A stretch of 61,098 nucleotides of DNA from Neorhizobium sp. SHOUNA12A (GCF_023006505.1 NZ_JALBGV010000032.1:1-61098); one strand, 5' to 3'; positions 9,270 through 18,986 are shown, counted from the stretch's first letter. Notes: generated by a model from the sequence alone, not told the origin. Made by a program: numbers and translations.

Positions 9270-10435
9270 TTTCCGGCTTTGTCTTCCGCGCCCTCGAGGG
9301 CCGCATTGTCGCTGCCGTCGGCATCCTTCTTGGCATCGGCATCTTGGTGCCGGCACTCAACCTTTTGACCCCGCCAGACAGCGCCATCCATATCCCGACC
9401 TACGCCATGGCGCTGTTCGGCAAGTATCTCTGCTATGCGTTGCTGGCGCTGGCGCTCGATCTCGTCTGGGGTTACTGCGGCATCCTCTCGCTCGGCCATG
9501 GCGCCTTCTTCGCGCTCGGCGGTTATGCGATGGGCATGTACCTGATGCGCCAGATCGGCCCGCGCGGCGTCTACGGCAACCCGATCCTGCCGGACTTCAT
9601 GGTGTTCCTGAACTACAAGGAACTGCCGTGGTTCTGGCACGGCTTCGACTGGTTCATCTTCGCCATGGCGATGGTGATCGTCGTGCCCGGCCTGCTCGCC
9701 TTCATCTTCGGCTGGTTCGCCTTCCGCTCCCGCGTCAACGGCGTCTATCTGTCGATCATCACTCAGGCGATGACCTACGCTTTGCTGCTTGCCTTCTTCC
9801 GCAACGACATGGGCTTCGGCGGCAATAACGGCCTCACCGACTTCAAGGACATTCTCGGCTTTTCTGTTCAGGCGGACGGCACGCGTGCGGTCCTGTTCTT
9901 CATGTCGGCGCTGATGCTGTCGCTCTGCCTGATCCTTGCCTCGGCCATCGTCCGCTCGAAGTTCGGCAAGGTGCTGGTCGGGGTGCGTGATGCGGAAAGC
10001 CGGGTGCGCTTCCTCGGCTTCCGGGTCGAGAACATCAAGCTCTTCACCTTCGTCGTTTCCGCCATGATGGCGGGGATTGCCGGCGCGCTGTTCGTGCCGC
10101 AGGTCGGCATCATCAATCCGGGCGAATTCGCGCCCGCCAACTCGATCGAAGTGGTCGTCTGGACGGCGGTCGGCGGGCGCGGCACGCTGATCGGCCCGAT
10201 CATCGGCGCGATCCTGGTCAATGGCGGCAAGAGCTTCTTCACCGGCGCCTTCCCGGAAATATGGCTGTTTGCGCTCGGTGGTCTGTTCATCGCCGTGACG
10301 CTCTTCCTGCCGAAGGGCATCGTCGGAACGATCCAGCACGGCTTGAAGGCTCGGCATGCGTTGAAGGCGGCGGCGGATGCCGAAAAGGGCAGGGGTGACG
10401 CCACCACGGTGGCGCAAGCCCAGGCGGCGGAATAG
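9266..10435 (+). CDS. urtC: Urea ABC transporter permease UrtC
   Basis: A 389-residue LivM-type permease with about ten membrane segments. The start at 9266 overlaps the urtB stop by four bases. Family hallmarks include DLVWGYCGILSLGHGAFFALGG and the EAA-like cytoplasmic loop GVRDAESRVRFLGF that contacts the ATPases. It pairs with UrtB in the inner membrane. The C-terminus, after residue 370, is a charged, alanine-rich cytoplasmic tail of no known function. Confidence 0.94.
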   Translation: MISGFVFRALEGRIVAAVGILLGIGILVPALNLLTPPDSAIHIPTYAMALFGKYLCYALLALALDLVWGYCGILSLGHGAFFALGGYAMGMYLMRQIGPRGVYGNPILPDFMVFLNYKELPWFWHGFDWFIFAMAMVIVVPGLLAFIFGWFAFRSRVNGVYLSIITQAMTYALLLAFFRNDMGFGGNNGLTDFKDILGFSVQADGTRAVLFFMSALMLSLCLILASAIVRSKFGKVLVGVRDAESRVRFLGFRVENIKLFTFVVSAMMAGIAGALFVPQVGIINPGEFAPANSIEVVVWTAVGGRGTLIGPIIGAILVNGGKSFFTGAFPEIWLFALGGLFIAVTLFLPKGIVGTIQHGLKARHALKAAADAEKGRGDATTVAQAQAAE

Positions 10436-10447
10436 GGGCACGCAACC

Positions 10448-11209
10448 ATGAACATGATTTCCGAAACACGACAGAAAAGCCTGCTCTATCTCGAAAACGT
10501 CTCGGTCTCCTTCGACGGCTTCAAGGCGCTCAACTCGCTGTCCTTCGTCGTTGAGCCCGGGGAACTGAGGGCGATCATCGGCCCGAACGGCGCCGGCAAG
10601 ACGACGATGATGGATATCATCACCGGCAAGACAAGGCCCGATACCGGCACGGTGCTGTTCGAGGATACGATCGACCTCACCAAAAGGGACGAGGCTGATA
10701 TCGCCCAGCTCGGCATCGGCCGGAAATTCCAGAAGCCGACGGTGTTCGAAAGCCACACCGTGTGGGACAATTTGGAACTGGCGCTCAACCGGTCGCGCGG
10801 CGTGTTCGCCACCTTGTTCTATACGCTTTCAGCGGAGGACAAGGCCCGCATCGAGGAGATCCTCGAGACGATCCGCATGACGCATCGCAAGAACGAGTAT
10901 GCCGCCAATCTCAGCCACGGCCAGAAACAGTGGCTGGAAATCGGCATGCTGCTCGCCCAGGAGCCGAAACTTCTGCTGGTCGACGAACCCGTCGCCGGCA
11001 TGACGGACGCGGAAACGGCGGAGACGGCGGTGCTGCTCAAGGAAATCGCCAAGACCAGGTCGGTGGTCGTCGTCGAGCACGACATGGGTTTCATCCGCGA
11101 ACTCGGCGTCAAGGTAACCTGCCTTGCGGAAGGTTCGGTACTTGCTGAAGGCTCGATCGATTTCGTTTCGAACGATCCCAAGGTGATCGAGAATTATCTG
11201 GGGCGCTAA
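10448..11209 (+). CDS. urtD: Urea ABC transporter ATP-binding protein UrtD
   Basis: A 253-residue LivG-type ATPase. Walker A is GPNGAGKTT, the signature is LSHGQKQWLEIGM (Ser-His-Gly-Gln form, normal for UrtD), and Walker B is LLLVDEPVAGM, followed by the switch histidine in VVVEHDMGF. It lies 12 bases after urtC and one base before urtE. UrtD and UrtE together drive urea import. Confidence 0.95.
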   Translation: MNMISETRQKSLLYLENVSVSFDGFKALNSLSFVVEPGELRAIIGPNGAGKTTMMDIITGKTRPDTGTVLFEDTIDLTKRDEADIAQLGIGRKFQKPTVFESHTVWDNLELALNRSRGVFATLFYTLSAEDKARIEEILETIRMTHRKNEYAANLSHGQKQWLEIGMLLAQEPKLLLVDEPVAGMTDAETAETAVLLKEIAKTRSVVVVEHDMGFIRELGVKVTCLAEGSVLAEGSIDFVSNDPKVIENYLGR

Positions 11210-11210
11210 C

Positions 11211-11906
11211 ATGCTGACAGTCAACAACGTCAACCTTCACTACGGCGCAGCGCAGGCGCTGCGCGGCGTCTCCATTCACGCGGATATGGGCAAGATCACT
11301 TGCGTGCTGGGGCGGAACGGCGTGGGGAAGAGTTCTCTTCTCCGCGCCGTCACCGGCCAGCATCCGGTCAGCGCCGGCACGATCAGCTTTCAGGGGGAAG
11401 TGCTGAACGGTCTCGCGCCCTATAACCGCGCCAAGCACGGCATCGGCTACGTGCCGCAGGGCCGGGAAATCTTTCCGCTCCTGACAGTCCAGGAAAATCT
11501 CGAAAGCGGTTACGCGCCGCTCGCCCGCAAGGACAAGTTCATTCCCGACGAGATATTCTCGCTGTTTCCGGTGCTGAAATCGATGCTCGGCCGGCGCGGC
11601 GGCGATCTCTCCGGCGGTCAGCAGCAGCAGCTTGCAATCGGCCGTGCCATGGTTACCCGTCCGAAGATCCTCGTCCTCGACGAGCCGACCGAAGGCATCC
11701 AGCCGTCTATCATCAAGGATATTGGCCGGGCGATCCGCTACCTGCGGGATTCAACCGGCATGGCCATTCTGCTGGTGGAACAGTATCTGGACTTCTGCCG
11801 GGAGCTGGCCGACCAGGTCTACATCATGGATCGTGGCGAGATTGTGCACGAAGGGGCGGCAGAGACTCTGGATACGGCAGAAGCAAGGCGGCATCTGACC
11901 GTCTGA
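11211..11906 (+). CDS. urtE: Urea ABC transporter ATP-binding protein UrtE
   Basis: A 231-residue LivF-type ATPase. Walker A is GRNGVGKSS, the signature is LSGGQQQQLAIGRA and Walker B is ILVLDEPTEGIQ; the ending, ETLDTAEARRHLTV, is characteristic of UrtE. It is the last gene of the transporter. The next 145 bases before the esterase gene are A/T-richer than the surroundings and could hold a separate promoter for the urease side. Confidence 0.95.
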   Translation: MLTVNNVNLHYGAAQALRGVSIHADMGKITCVLGRNGVGKSSLLRAVTGQHPVSAGTISFQGEVLNGLAPYNRAKHGIGYVPQGREIFPLLTVQENLESGYAPLARKDKFIPDEIFSLFPVLKSMLGRRGGDLSGGQQQQLAIGRAMVTRPKILVLDEPTEGIQPSIIKDIGRAIRYLRDSTGMAILLVEQYLDFCRELADQVYIMDRGEIVHEGAAETLDTAEARRHLTV

Positions 11907-12051
11907 GACTAGTATTTTTACTGGTGAATGTTTGTATCGTTTCGCAGCACTTCGTGCGTTTCAAAGGCCGCTAATATATGTTAACAACACTGCGTTTTCA
12001 GGGCATTCCGCATAATTGTTGACAACCCCCGCACCCCATGATGAGGCGCTG

Positions 12052-13284
12052 ATGGTCTTTGCACGCGTTGCCGGTTTCTTCTCTCGTTCCGCTCTTACAC
12101 GCATGGTTACGGTAGGAGCGGTTTTTTTGGGCGCCACGACTTTCCTGGGGTCGATGACCGGCAGCGCCCTTGCCGCAGGCTGCGGCCAGCCGATGGAAGC
12201 GGGTCGCCACCCAATCACCATCGAAACCGACGGTGTTGCCCGTTCGGCAGTCTATTTCATTCCCTCGTCCTATACCGGCAAGGACAAGGTTCCGCTGGTT
12301 TTCGATCTCCATGGCAGCCACAGCAACCCTCAAGGGCAGCTGAACAGAAGCTCCTGGGACAAGGTTGCCGAGAAAAACGGCTTCATCGTTTTGGCGCTGC
12401 AGGGGAGCCTGCCCGGAAGCTCCGCGGGGACCTATGCCTGGAACGTGCCTTTCGTCACCGTGCAGCAGGGCGGCCTCGACGAGATCGCCTATGTCCGGCA
12501 GGCTCTCGCGACCGCCAAGCAGCAATTCTGTGTCGATCCGGCCCGCATCTATGCCTCGGGTTATTCGGGTGGCGGCCGCATGTTGTCGGCCTATCTCTGC
12601 TCGGGGCATGACGATTTCGCAGCAGCCGGCTTCGTGCATTCGCTGCGCGCCGGACGTCCGGTCGAGGCCGACGGGAAATGGGGCCCCGATGCGCAGGGCT
12701 GCAATCCGGCCAGGCCCATCTCGATCATGGCCTTTGCCGGCGTCAAGGATGCGGCAAATCCTTACGCTGGCGGCGGCAGCGCCTATTGGCAATACGGCTT
12801 CAAGACCGCGATCCAACGCTGGACGGAACTCGACGGCTGCAAGGGCAACGGCGACGTTAAGACCGTCGACGGTGTGACCTTCAGTCTCTACGGCACCTGC
12901 AAGAACGGTGCACGCGTCGCATCCTACGTCTTCGCCAACGGCACGCATGACTGGCCGAAGCCGGTTGCCGCTACGGAAGCCGTGATCGCCGCCGCCAAGG
13001 ACGGGGCAGCGAGCGTCACCAAGGTGGCTGCGGTGACCGTCTCCAAGCCGGCATTCGACGCCAATGTTGATCCGGCTTCGCGGATGTGGGAGTTCTTCGG
13101 CAAGGCCGACAGCACCGACGTGATCGCCACTGCAACGCCGGCCAAGATCGGTTCGGCGGCCAAGTCTGGCACGGGCGTTGCATCGGGTTGCGGAACCGAA
13201 GCCGATCTTCAGGGGACGACGTGCAACAGCAACCAGCCGATCGATATGCGCCGCAGCGGGCAAGGGGTGCAGGACGCCTTGTAA
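12052..13284 (+). CDS. Exported PHB-depolymerase-like esterase (LpqC-type)
   Basis: About 410 residues. From the ATG at 12052 there is a long, arginine-containing signal peptide ending near SALAAG. The mature protein has alpha/beta-hydrolase features: VFDLHGSHSN (oxyanion region), the nucleophile elbow YASGYSGGGRM (Gly-Tyr-Ser-Gly-Gly) near residue 180, and a late catalytic-His candidate in FANGTHDWP. This layout matches the polyhydroxybutyrate depolymerase / feruloyl esterase family. About 100 residues follow the His with no recognised domain, and the last 64 bases overlap the proposed start of ureD. Its role next to urea transport is unclear. Confidence 0.75.
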   Translation: MVFARVAGFFSRSALTRMVTVGAVFLGATTFLGSMTGSALAAGCGQPMEAGRHPITIETDGVARSAVYFIPSSYTGKDKVPLVFDLHGSHSNPQGQLNRSSWDKVAEKNGFIVLALQGSLPGSSAGTYAWNVPFVTVQQGGLDEIAYVRQALATAKQQFCVDPARIYASGYSGGGRMLSAYLCSGHDDFAAAGFVHSLRAGRPVEADGKWGPDAQGCNPARPISIMAFAGVKDAANPYAGGGSAYWQYGFKTAIQRWTELDGCKGNGDVKTVDGVTFSLYGTCKNGARVASYVFANGTHDWPKPVAATEAVIAAAKDGAASVTKVAAVTVSKPAFDANVDPASRMWEFFGKADSTDVIATATPAKIGSAAKSGTGVASGCGTEADLQGTTCNSNQPIDMRRSGQGVQDAL

Positions 13285-14066
13285 CCAAGGCTTTCGGCGG
13301 GCGGACACGGCTCGCCGAATTCTACCAGGAAGGTTGCGCAAAAATTCGCCTTCCGGAAACATTTTCGCCTGAAATGGAGGCGATTTTAATCAATACGTCG
13401 GGGGGACTGACGGGCGGCGACGTGATCGAATGGTCCGTCGCCGCTGCCGCTTCCACAAGACTGTCGGTCACCACCCAGGCGAACGAGAAGATCTACAAGG
13501 CCTCGTCCGGCACGGCCTCCGTCTCCACCCATGTCACCGTCGGCGAAGACGCCTCGGTCCACTGGCTTCCCCAGGAAACCATCCTTTTCGACCAGTCCTC
13601 GCTGACCCGCCGGCTTGACGTCGATCTTTCCGAAAGGTCCGAATTTCTGGCCGTCGAGGCGGTGTTGCTCGGCCGCAAGGCGATGGGCGAGGCGGTAGCG
13701 AACGGTTTCTTCCGCGACCGCTGGCGGGTGCGCCGCTCTGGCCAGCTGATCCACGCGGAAGAGATGAAGTTCGAGGGCGAGATCGAGCAGCTTTCCCAGG
13801 CCGCCGCGGTGCTCTCCGGCCAGGTCGCCTTCGCGACGCTGTTTTACACCGGCCCGCTTGCCGAAATGCTCTTCCCGAAACTCCGCCAGATTGTCGACGG
13901 CACGCCTGGCGGAGCCAGCCTGTGGACCGGCGGAGCCAGCCACTGGAACGGCAAGCTGATCGCCCGGTTGGTGGCGCCGACCGGATTTGACTTGAGAAAA
14001 ATCCTGACACCGGCAATTTCCGTATTGCGTAACGGCGCGCCAGTGCCGAAAGTCTGGAACATCTGA
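13221..14066 (+). CDS. ureD: Urease accessory protein UreD
   Basis: About 281 residues if started at the GTG at 13221, which has AGGGGA five bases upstream and gives the N-terminus VQQQPADRYAPQRARGAG. Conserved UreD segments follow: RTRLAEFYQEGCAKIRLPE, INTSGGLTGGD, TTQANEKIYKAS and WLPQETILFD. UreD scaffolds UreF and UreG on apo-urease during nickel insertion. No ATG fits the family start, and the chosen start lies inside the end of the esterase gene in another frame, so the two are translationally coupled. The exact start is the least certain part. Confidence 0.9.
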   Translation: MQQQPADRYAPQRARGAGRLVTKAFGGRTRLAEFYQEGCAKIRLPETFSPEMEAILINTSGGLTGGDVIEWSVAAAASTRLSVTTQANEKIYKASSGTASVSTHVTVGEDASVHWLPQETILFDQSSLTRRLDVDLSERSEFLAVEAVLLGRKAMGEAVANGFFRDRWRVRRSGQLIHAEEMKFEGEIEQLSQAAAVLSGQVAFATLFYTGPLAEMLFPKLRQIVDGTPGGASLWTGGASHWNGKLIARLVAPTGFDLRKILTPAISVLRNGAPVPKVWNI

Positions 14067-14084
14067 TCTTACAGCGGGATTCCC

Positions 14085-14387
14085 ATGAACCTGAGCCCAC
14101 GAGAAAAAGACAAACTGCTGATTTCCATGGCGGCGATCGTCGCCCGACGCCGGTTGGATCGCGGGGTCAAGCTCAACTATCCTGAAGCGATCGCCCTGAT
14201 TACCGATTACGTGGTGGAAGGTGCGCGCGACGGCCGCGCGGTCTCCGACCTGATGGAGGCCGGAGCTCATGTCGTCACCCGCGACCAAGTGATGGACGGC
14301 ATTGCCGAGATGATCCACGACGTGCAGGTGGAGGCGACTTTTCCGGACGGCACCAAACTTGTCACCGTCCACGAACCGATCCGCTGA
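14085..14387 (+). CDS. ureA: Urease gamma subunit UreA
   Basis: A 100-residue protein starting [20 protein letters not shown], with [21 protein letters not shown] and the ending LVTVHEPI, all diagnostic of the urease gamma subunit at its normal length. It is a structural, non-catalytic part of the cytoplasmic (UreABC)3 complex. It lies 18 bases after ureD and 12 bases before the DUF1272 gene. Confidence 0.97.
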   Translation: MNLSPREKDKLLISMAAIVARRRLDRGVKLNYPEAIALITDYVVEGARDGRAVSDLMEAGAHVVTRDQVMDGIAEMIHDVQVEATFPDGTKLVTVHEPIR

Positions 14388-14399
14388 GGAGGCCCCAAG

Positions 14400-14651
14400 A
14401 TGCTGGAACTGCGCCCCAATTGCGAGTGCTGCGACAAGGACCTTGTACCGGAAAGCCGGGAGGCGATGATCTGCACTTTCGAGTGCACGTTCTGCGCCAC
14501 CTGCGCCTCCGACGTGCTGAAAGGCATTTGCCCCAATTGCGCCGGCGAACTGGTGCGCCGGCCCGTGCGTCCGGCGGCCGCGCTCGCCCGCCATCCGGCC
14601 TCCACCAAACGCGTACTGAAGGCCGAGGGCTGCGCGCCCAAGGCGGCTTGA
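14400..14651 (+). CDS. DUF1272 cysteine-rich small protein
   Basis: An 83-residue protein whose first 50 residues carry seven or more cysteines in paired motifs ([25 protein letters not shown]), the DUF1272 pattern predicted to bind metal, most likely zinc. A basic, alanine-rich tail follows. It sits between ureA and ureB with 12-base and 11-base gaps, so it must be co-transcribed with urease. A metal-handling or redox role is inference; no function is established for the family. Confidence 0.85.
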   Translation: MLELRPNCECCDKDLVPESREAMICTFECTFCATCASDVLKGICPNCAGELVRRPVRPAAALARHPASTKRVLKAEGCAPKAA

Positions 14652-14662
14652 AGGAGAATGCC

Positions 14663-14968
14663 ATGATTCCCGGTGAAGTGATTGCCGCAGAAGGCGAAAT
14701 CGAGCTCAACGCAGGTCTTCCGACGGTGACCATAAAGGTCGCCAACACCGGCGACCGACCGGTGCAGGTGGGCAGCCACTACCATTTCTTCGAGACCAAT
14801 AACGGGCTCTCCTTCGACCGGGACAAGGCGCGCGGCATGCGGCTCGATATCCCGGCCGGTACGGCCGTCCGTTTCGAACCCGGCCAGATGCGGGAAGTGA
14901 CGCTGATCCCGCTTTCGGGCAAGCGCGAAGTCTATGGTTTCCAGCAGAAGATCATGGGTGTGCTGTGA
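14663..14968 (+). CDS. ureB: Urease beta subunit UreB
   Basis: A 101-residue protein, start at 14663 after [36 protein letters not shown] and the ending [14 protein letters not shown] identify the urease beta subunit at normal length. It is a structural part of the cytoplasmic holoenzyme. Its stop codon overlaps the GTG of the next gene in a GTGA, so the following LprI-like protein is translationally coupled to it. Confidence 0.97.
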   Translation: MIPGEVIAAEGEIELNAGLPTVTIKVANTGDRPVQVGSHYHFFETNNGLSFDRDKARGMRLDIPAGTAVRFEPGQMREVTLIPLSGKREVYGFQQKIMGVL

Positions 14969-15378
14969 AGCCCGCATTGGCGTTTTCCGCCGCGTTCATG
15001 CCGCTTCTTGCCCTGCCGGCGGCGGGGCAGGAGCCGCAGGCAAATTGCAAGAACCCGCAGACGCAGCTGGAGATGAACATCTGCTCGCAGCGCGACTACG
15101 AAGCCGCCGACAAGGCGCTTAATGCCCAGTACCAGACGACCCGCAAGGCGATGAAAAAACGGGATGCGGATAGTTCCGCGGATCTCAAAGGCGCCGAGGA
15201 TGCGCTCGTCAAGGCGCAACGGGCCTGGGTCGCCTATCGCGACGCGCAATGCATCTCCTCCGGCTTCCAGGCCCATGGCGGCTCGATGGAGCCGATGCTG
15301 ATTTCCGGATGCCAGGCGGACCTGACACGCAAGCGCATTACGGAACTCAAAGAGCTGACCGAGGCGATGGGGAACTGA
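14965..15378 (+). CDS. LprI-like (DUF1311) exported protein
   Basis: A 137-residue protein starting with GTG inside the ureB stop. A signal peptide ends near LPAAGQE. The rest is the helical, four-cysteine DUF1311/LprI pattern: [38 protein letters not shown], and a late [12 protein letters not shown]. Some members inhibit lysozyme; most are uncharacterised. The predicted periplasmic location is at odds with the cytoplasmic urease genes around it, so it is probably a passenger. Confidence 0.82.
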   Translation: MKPALAFSAAFMPLLALPAAGQEPQANCKNPQTQLEMNICSQRDYEAADKALNAQYQTTRKAMKKRDADSSADLKGAEDALVKAQRAWVAYRDAQCISSGFQAHGGSMEPMLISGCQADLTRKRITELKELTEAMGN

Positions 15379-15425
15379 ACGTTGAGCGTGTTTGTGGTAG
15401 TTACGGGAGCGGGAAGGAGAGCGAC

Positions 15426-15686
15426 ATGACCGAAACAGTCAAGATCAGCCCTGAAAACCAGATAACCCTATCTGCCGAAGCGCTCGCTTTGCTTGGCGTC
15501 AAGGCCGGAGACCAAGTGGATATCGTACCGAGTCAGGACGGCCATCTGGAGATCCGGCCGAAACGTTGGACATTCGCGGACCTGAAAGGGATCGTAAAGC
15601 TGGATAGGCCGATTACCGCGGGCGAACTGGATGAATGGGTTGCCGAAGCACGTGGCCGGATTCCTGAAGGCGGCAACGACCTATGA
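15426..15686 (+). CDS. AbrB/MazE-type antitoxin
   Basis: An 86-residue protein. Residues 1 to 45 form a swapped-hairpin AbrB domain (VKISPENQITLSAEALALLGVKAGDQVDIVP). The C-terminal part, ending [20 protein letters not shown], is the likely toxin-binding tail. It precedes and overlaps the PIN gene in an ATGA, the standard antitoxin-first order. Such antitoxins bind DNA and repress their own promoter. The pair sits inside the urease operon, with 47 bases between the LprI-like stop and this start. Confidence 0.85.
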   Translation: MTETVKISPENQITLSAEALALLGVKAGDQVDIVPSQDGHLEIRPKRWTFADLKGIVKLDRPITAGELDEWVAEARGRIPEGGNDL

Positions 15687-16093
15687 TCGGGATCGACACG
15701 AATGTCCTCCTTCGTTGGCTCGTGCGCGATCAACTGATCGGGGAGCCGGCATTGGCGCAGAGTGAGGCGCTGTCTGCGCTCTTCGATAAGAGCGAGGAAG
15801 CATTCTTCATCAACGAGATTGTTGTCGTCGAAATTGCCTGGGTCCTGAAACAGCGCGCCCGCCTACCAAAGACCCAGATCGCCGAGATCATCTGGGGTCT
15901 GCTGAATTTGGAAAATGCGGTCGTGAAGGACCGAGACATATTGAGCGCTGCGCTTCAAGCCTATTCCGAGTTTCCCGGCGACTTCTCCGATCATTTGATT
16001 GGAGAAATCAACAGCCGCAACGGTTGCCGCACCACAATGACGTTCGACAAAGCCGCATCGAAATCCTCCCATTTTACCGAGCTTACAAGGTAG
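15683..16093 (+). CDS. PIN-domain toxin (VapC-type)
   Basis: A 136-residue PIN-domain protein. The acidic positions expected for a PIN nuclease are visible: Asp in [12 protein letters not shown], Glu in [12 protein letters not shown], an acidic residue in the [12 protein letters not shown] region and a late Asp in MTFDKAASK. VapC-type toxins cut tRNA or rRNA in the cytoplasm and are held in check by the upstream antitoxin. It overlaps that gene by four bases and ends seven bases before ureC. Residues look intact, so the module is probably functional. Confidence 0.85.
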   Translation: MIGIDTNVLLRWLVRDQLIGEPALAQSEALSALFDKSEEAFFINEIVVVEIAWVLKQRARLPKTQIAEIIWGLLNLENAVVKDRDILSAALQAYSEFPGDFSDHLIGEINSRNGCRTTMTFDKAASKSSHFTELTR

Positions 16094-16100
16094 ACCGTCC

Positions 16101-17810
16101 ATGCCCCACAAGATGTCCCGCGCCTCCTATGCCAGCATGTTCGGTCCGACCACGGGCGACAGGGTGCGGCTTGCCGATACCGAATTGTTCATCGAGGTGG
16201 AGAAGGATTTCACCGTCTATGGCGAAGAGGTGAAGTTCGGCGGCGGCAAGGTCATTCGTGATGGGATGGGGCAGAGCCAGGCGACGCGTGCCGAAGGGGC
16301 GGTCGATACGGTCATCACCAATGCGCTGATCGTCGATCATTCGGGCATCTACAAGGCCGACGTCGGTTTGAAGAACGGCCGCATCCACGCGATCGGCAAA
16401 GCCGGCAATCCGGATACCCAGCCGGGCGTGACGATCATCGTCGGCCCGTCCACCGAGGCGATCGCCGGCGAGGGCAAGATCCTGACGGCCGGCGGCATGG
16501 ATGCGCATATCCATTTCATCTGCCCGCAGCAGATCGAGGAGGCGCTGATGAGCGGCGTCACGACCATGCTCGGCGGCGGCTCAGGCCCGGCACATGGCAC
16601 GCTTGCCACCACCTGCACCGGCGCCTGGCATATCGAGCGGATGATCGAGAGCTTCGACGCCTTCCCGATGAACCTCGCGCTCGCCGGCAAGGGCAATGCG
16701 TCGCTTCCCGCACCACTGGAGGAAATGATCCTCGCCGGTGCCTCGTCGCTGAAGCTTCACGAGGACTGGGGCACGACGCCGGCGGCGATCGACAACTGCC
16801 TGACGGTCGCCGATGCCTTCGACGTGCAGGTGATGATCCACACCGACACGCTGAACGAAAGCGGTTTCGTGGAGGATACGGTCGCGGCTATCAAGGGCCG
16901 CACCATCCACGCCTTTCATACGGAAGGTGCCGGCGGCGGCCACGCGCCCGACATCATCAAGATCTGCGGCAACCCGAACGTCATCCCGTCGTCGACCAAC
17001 CCGACCCGGCCCTACACGATCAATACGCTTGCCGAACATCTCGACATGCTGATGGTCTGCCATCACCTGTCGCCGTCGATCCCGGAAGACATCGCCTTTG
17101 CCGAAAGCCGCATCCGCAAGGAAACCATCGCTGCCGAAGATATCCTCCACGATCTCGGCGCCTTCTCGATCATCTCCTCCGACAGCCAGGCCATGGGCCG
17201 CGTCGGGGAAGTGGCGATCCGCACCTGGCAGACCGCCGACAAGATGAAGCGCCAGCGCGGCAGCCTGAAGGAAGAAACCGGCAATAACGACAATTTCCGC
17301 GTCAAGCGCTACATCGCCAAATACACGATCAATCCGGCAATCGCCCAGGGCGTTTCCCATGAGATCGGTTCGGTCGAAGTCGGCAAGCGAGCGGATCTCG
17401 TGCTCTGGAGCCCGGCCTTCTTCGGCGTGAAGCCGGAAATGGTGCTGCTCGGCGGCTCGATTGCGGCCGCACCGATGGGCGATCCGAACGCCTCGATCCC
17501 TACGCCGCAGCCGATGCATTACCGGCCGATGTTTGCGGCCTACGGCAAGCTGCGCACCAATTCCTCCGTCACCTTCGTCAGCCAGGCTTCGCTGGATGGC
17601 GGTCTTGCCCAGCGCCTCGGGGTCGCCAAGAGGCTGGTGGCAGTCAAGAACACCCGCGGCGGCATCTCCAAGGCCTCGATGATCCACAATTCGCTGACGC
17701 CGCATGTGGAGGTCAACTCGGAGACCTACGAGGTGCGCGCCGACGGCGAGCTGCTGACCTGCGAGCCCGCGACGGTGCTGCCGATGGCGCAGCGCTATTT
17801 CCTGTTCTGA
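16101..17810 (+). CDS. ureC: Urease alpha subunit UreC
   Basis: A 569-residue catalytic subunit at normal length. Nickel-site residues are all present: H136 and H138 in [11 protein letters not shown], the carbamylated lysine (about K218) in [10 protein letters not shown], the histidines in [11 protein letters not shown] and [11 protein letters not shown], and the Asp in [12 protein letters not shown]; the flap motif MVCHHLSP carries the usual Cys-His. It hydrolyses urea to ammonia and carbamate in the cytoplasm. It follows the AbrB/PIN pair by only seven bases, an unusual neighbour within a urease operon. Confidence 0.98.
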   Translation: MPHKMSRASYASMFGPTTGDRVRLADTELFIEVEKDFTVYGEEVKFGGGKVIRDGMGQSQATRAEGAVDTVITNALIVDHSGIYKADVGLKNGRIHAIGKAGNPDTQPGVTIIVGPSTEAIAGEGKILTAGGMDAHIHFICPQQIEEALMSGVTTMLGGGSGPAHGTLATTCTGAWHIERMIESFDAFPMNLALAGKGNASLPAPLEEMILAGASSLKLHEDWGTTPAAIDNCLTVADAFDVQVMIHTDTLNESGFVEDTVAAIKGRTIHAFHTEGAGGGHAPDIIKICGNPNVIPSSTNPTRPYTINTLAEHLDMLMVCHHLSPSIPEDIAFAESRIRKETIAAEDILHDLGAFSIISSDSQAMGRVGEVAIRTWQTADKMKRQRGSLKEETGNNDNFRVKRYIAKYTINPAIAQGVSHEIGSVEVGKRADLVLWSPAFFGVKPEMVLLGGSIAAAPMGDPNASIPTPQPMHYRPMFAAYGKLRTNSSVTFVSQASLDGGLAQRLGVAKRLVAVKNTRGGISKASMIHNSLTPHVEVNSETYEVRADGELLTCEPATVLPMAQRYFLF

Positions 17811-17835
17811 GGCGCTGGCACCTCGGAGCCCCTGA

Positions 17836-18507
17836 ATGAAGACGTTTTTGCGCTGGCTCCTCGCTGCGGTTCTGTTCGTGGTTGTCGTGGTGGCCGTCGG
17901 GACGTTCATCCCGCGACCGTTGTTTGCGCCGAGCCGGGCGGCGGAACCGGCGACGCAAAGGCGCGTCCTGGTTCTGTCCAACCCGATCCACACGGACATT
18001 GCCATTCCGCTGGCTGAGGATACCCGCACCGCCTTCGCTTTTCTGGAGCGGTCCGGAATCCCGGTTGCCGACCCCGGTGCGGAATGGCTGGTGCTCGGCT
18101 GGGGTGGGCGGGCCTTCTATCTTGAAACGCCGACCTGGGCTGATTTGAAGCCGCTTCCGGTGTTGCGGGCACTGACGATCGACAGTTCAGTCATGCATGT
18201 GGACGTTGCCGGCGGTATCGACGAACGTCATCCGGCGGTGATGCCGCTCGACCTGGAGGCGGCGGAATTCCAACGGCTTTTGGCGTTCATCCAGACGAGT
18301 TTCATCCGTCAGGCAGGCGAGGTGGCTGTGGTGCCGGAGGCGGGCTATGGCGATAATGACCGGTTCTTCGAGGCAAACGGCTATTTCAACGCATTTGTTG
18401 GCTGCAATACCTGGACCGCCGCCGCACTTCGCACAGCCGGGATACGAACCGGCCTCTGGAATCCGGTGCCGCAGACGCTTACCCTCTCACTCAAGCTTTT
18501 CAATTGA
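17836..18507 (+). CDS. DUF2459 (TIGR02117 family) protein
   Basis: A 223-residue protein with one N-terminal membrane anchor ([19 protein letters not shown]) and a predicted periplasmic domain. The [26 protein letters not shown] and late [14 protein letters not shown] segments match the TIGR02117/DUF2459 family, whose activity is unknown; the conserved His and Cys give it a papain-like look. It lies between ureC and ureE, 25 bases after ureC and 14 before ureE, and is a non-urease passenger in the operon. Confidence 0.85.
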   Translation: MKTFLRWLLAAVLFVVVVVAVGTFIPRPLFAPSRAAEPATQRRVLVLSNPIHTDIAIPLAEDTRTAFAFLERSGIPVADPGAEWLVLGWGGRAFYLETPTWADLKPLPVLRALTIDSSVMHVDVAGGIDERHPAVMPLDLEAAEFQRLLAFIQTSFIRQAGEVAVVPEAGYGDNDRFFEANGYFNAFVGCNTWTAAALRTAGIRTGLWNPVPQTLTLSLKLFN

Positions 18508-18521
18508 CCTCGGAGCATTCC

Positions 18522-18986
18522 ATGCAGCACGTCCATTCCTATCATCCGGCCGGCGTGGTCACAGATCCGCCGATCGATATCGTCACGCTGCCACATGACC
18601 TGCGGCATCTGCGCCGCAAGCTGCTGCATCTCTCCGATGGCGAGATGGTGATGCTCGACCTCAAGGAGGCTGTGCTTTTCCATCACGGCGATCGGCTGGT
18701 GCTTGAGAACGGCGATACGATCGAAGTACACGCGGCCCCGGAAAAACTCTTCGAGATCAAGGGTCGCGACACGCTGCACCTGATCGAACTCGCCTGGCAT
18801 CTCGGCAACCGGCATCTGCCGGCGCAGATCGAGGAGGGCCGTATCCTCATCCTGCGCGACCATGTGATCCGCGCCATGCTGGAAGGGTTGGGCGCCACGG
18901 TCACCGAGGTCGAGGAAGGGTTCCAGCCGGCCCGTGGAGCCTACCATTCGCATGGTTCCCACGGCCACGACCATCATGGACATTGA
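18522..18986 (+). CDS. ureE: Urease accessory protein UreE
   Basis: A 154-residue nickel chaperone; the ATG at 18522 has CGGAG nearby. The two-domain UreE layout is visible: an N-terminal beta domain, then the metal-binding domain with [20 protein letters not shown]. The histidine-rich tail, [12 protein letters not shown], binds extra nickel. UreE delivers Ni2+ to the UreDFG/urease complex. It is followed six bases later by ureF. Confidence 0.95.
   Translation: MQHVHSYHPAGVVTDPPIDIVTLPHDLRHLRRKLLHLSDGEMVMLDLKEAVLFHHGDRLVLENGDTIEVHAAPEKLFEIKGRDTLHLIELAWHLGNRHLPAQIEEGRILILRDHVIRAMLEGLGATVTEVEEGFQPARGAYHSHGSHGHDHHGH

Noticed and set aside
9050..10756. A 568-codon minus-strand frame across urtB-urtC-urtD
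   Set aside because: It is antisense to conserved transporter genes, with no family resemblance.
13086..13284. Possible frameshift joining the esterase and UreD frames
   Set aside because: The esterase core and UreD core are each complete and a good GTG start with ribosome site explains UreD; overlap is simpler than an error.
17836..18507. The ureC-ureE intervening gene as a nickel transporter (HupE/UreJ-like)
   Set aside because: It has only one membrane anchor and matches the DUF2459 pattern, not a multi-pass nickel carrier.
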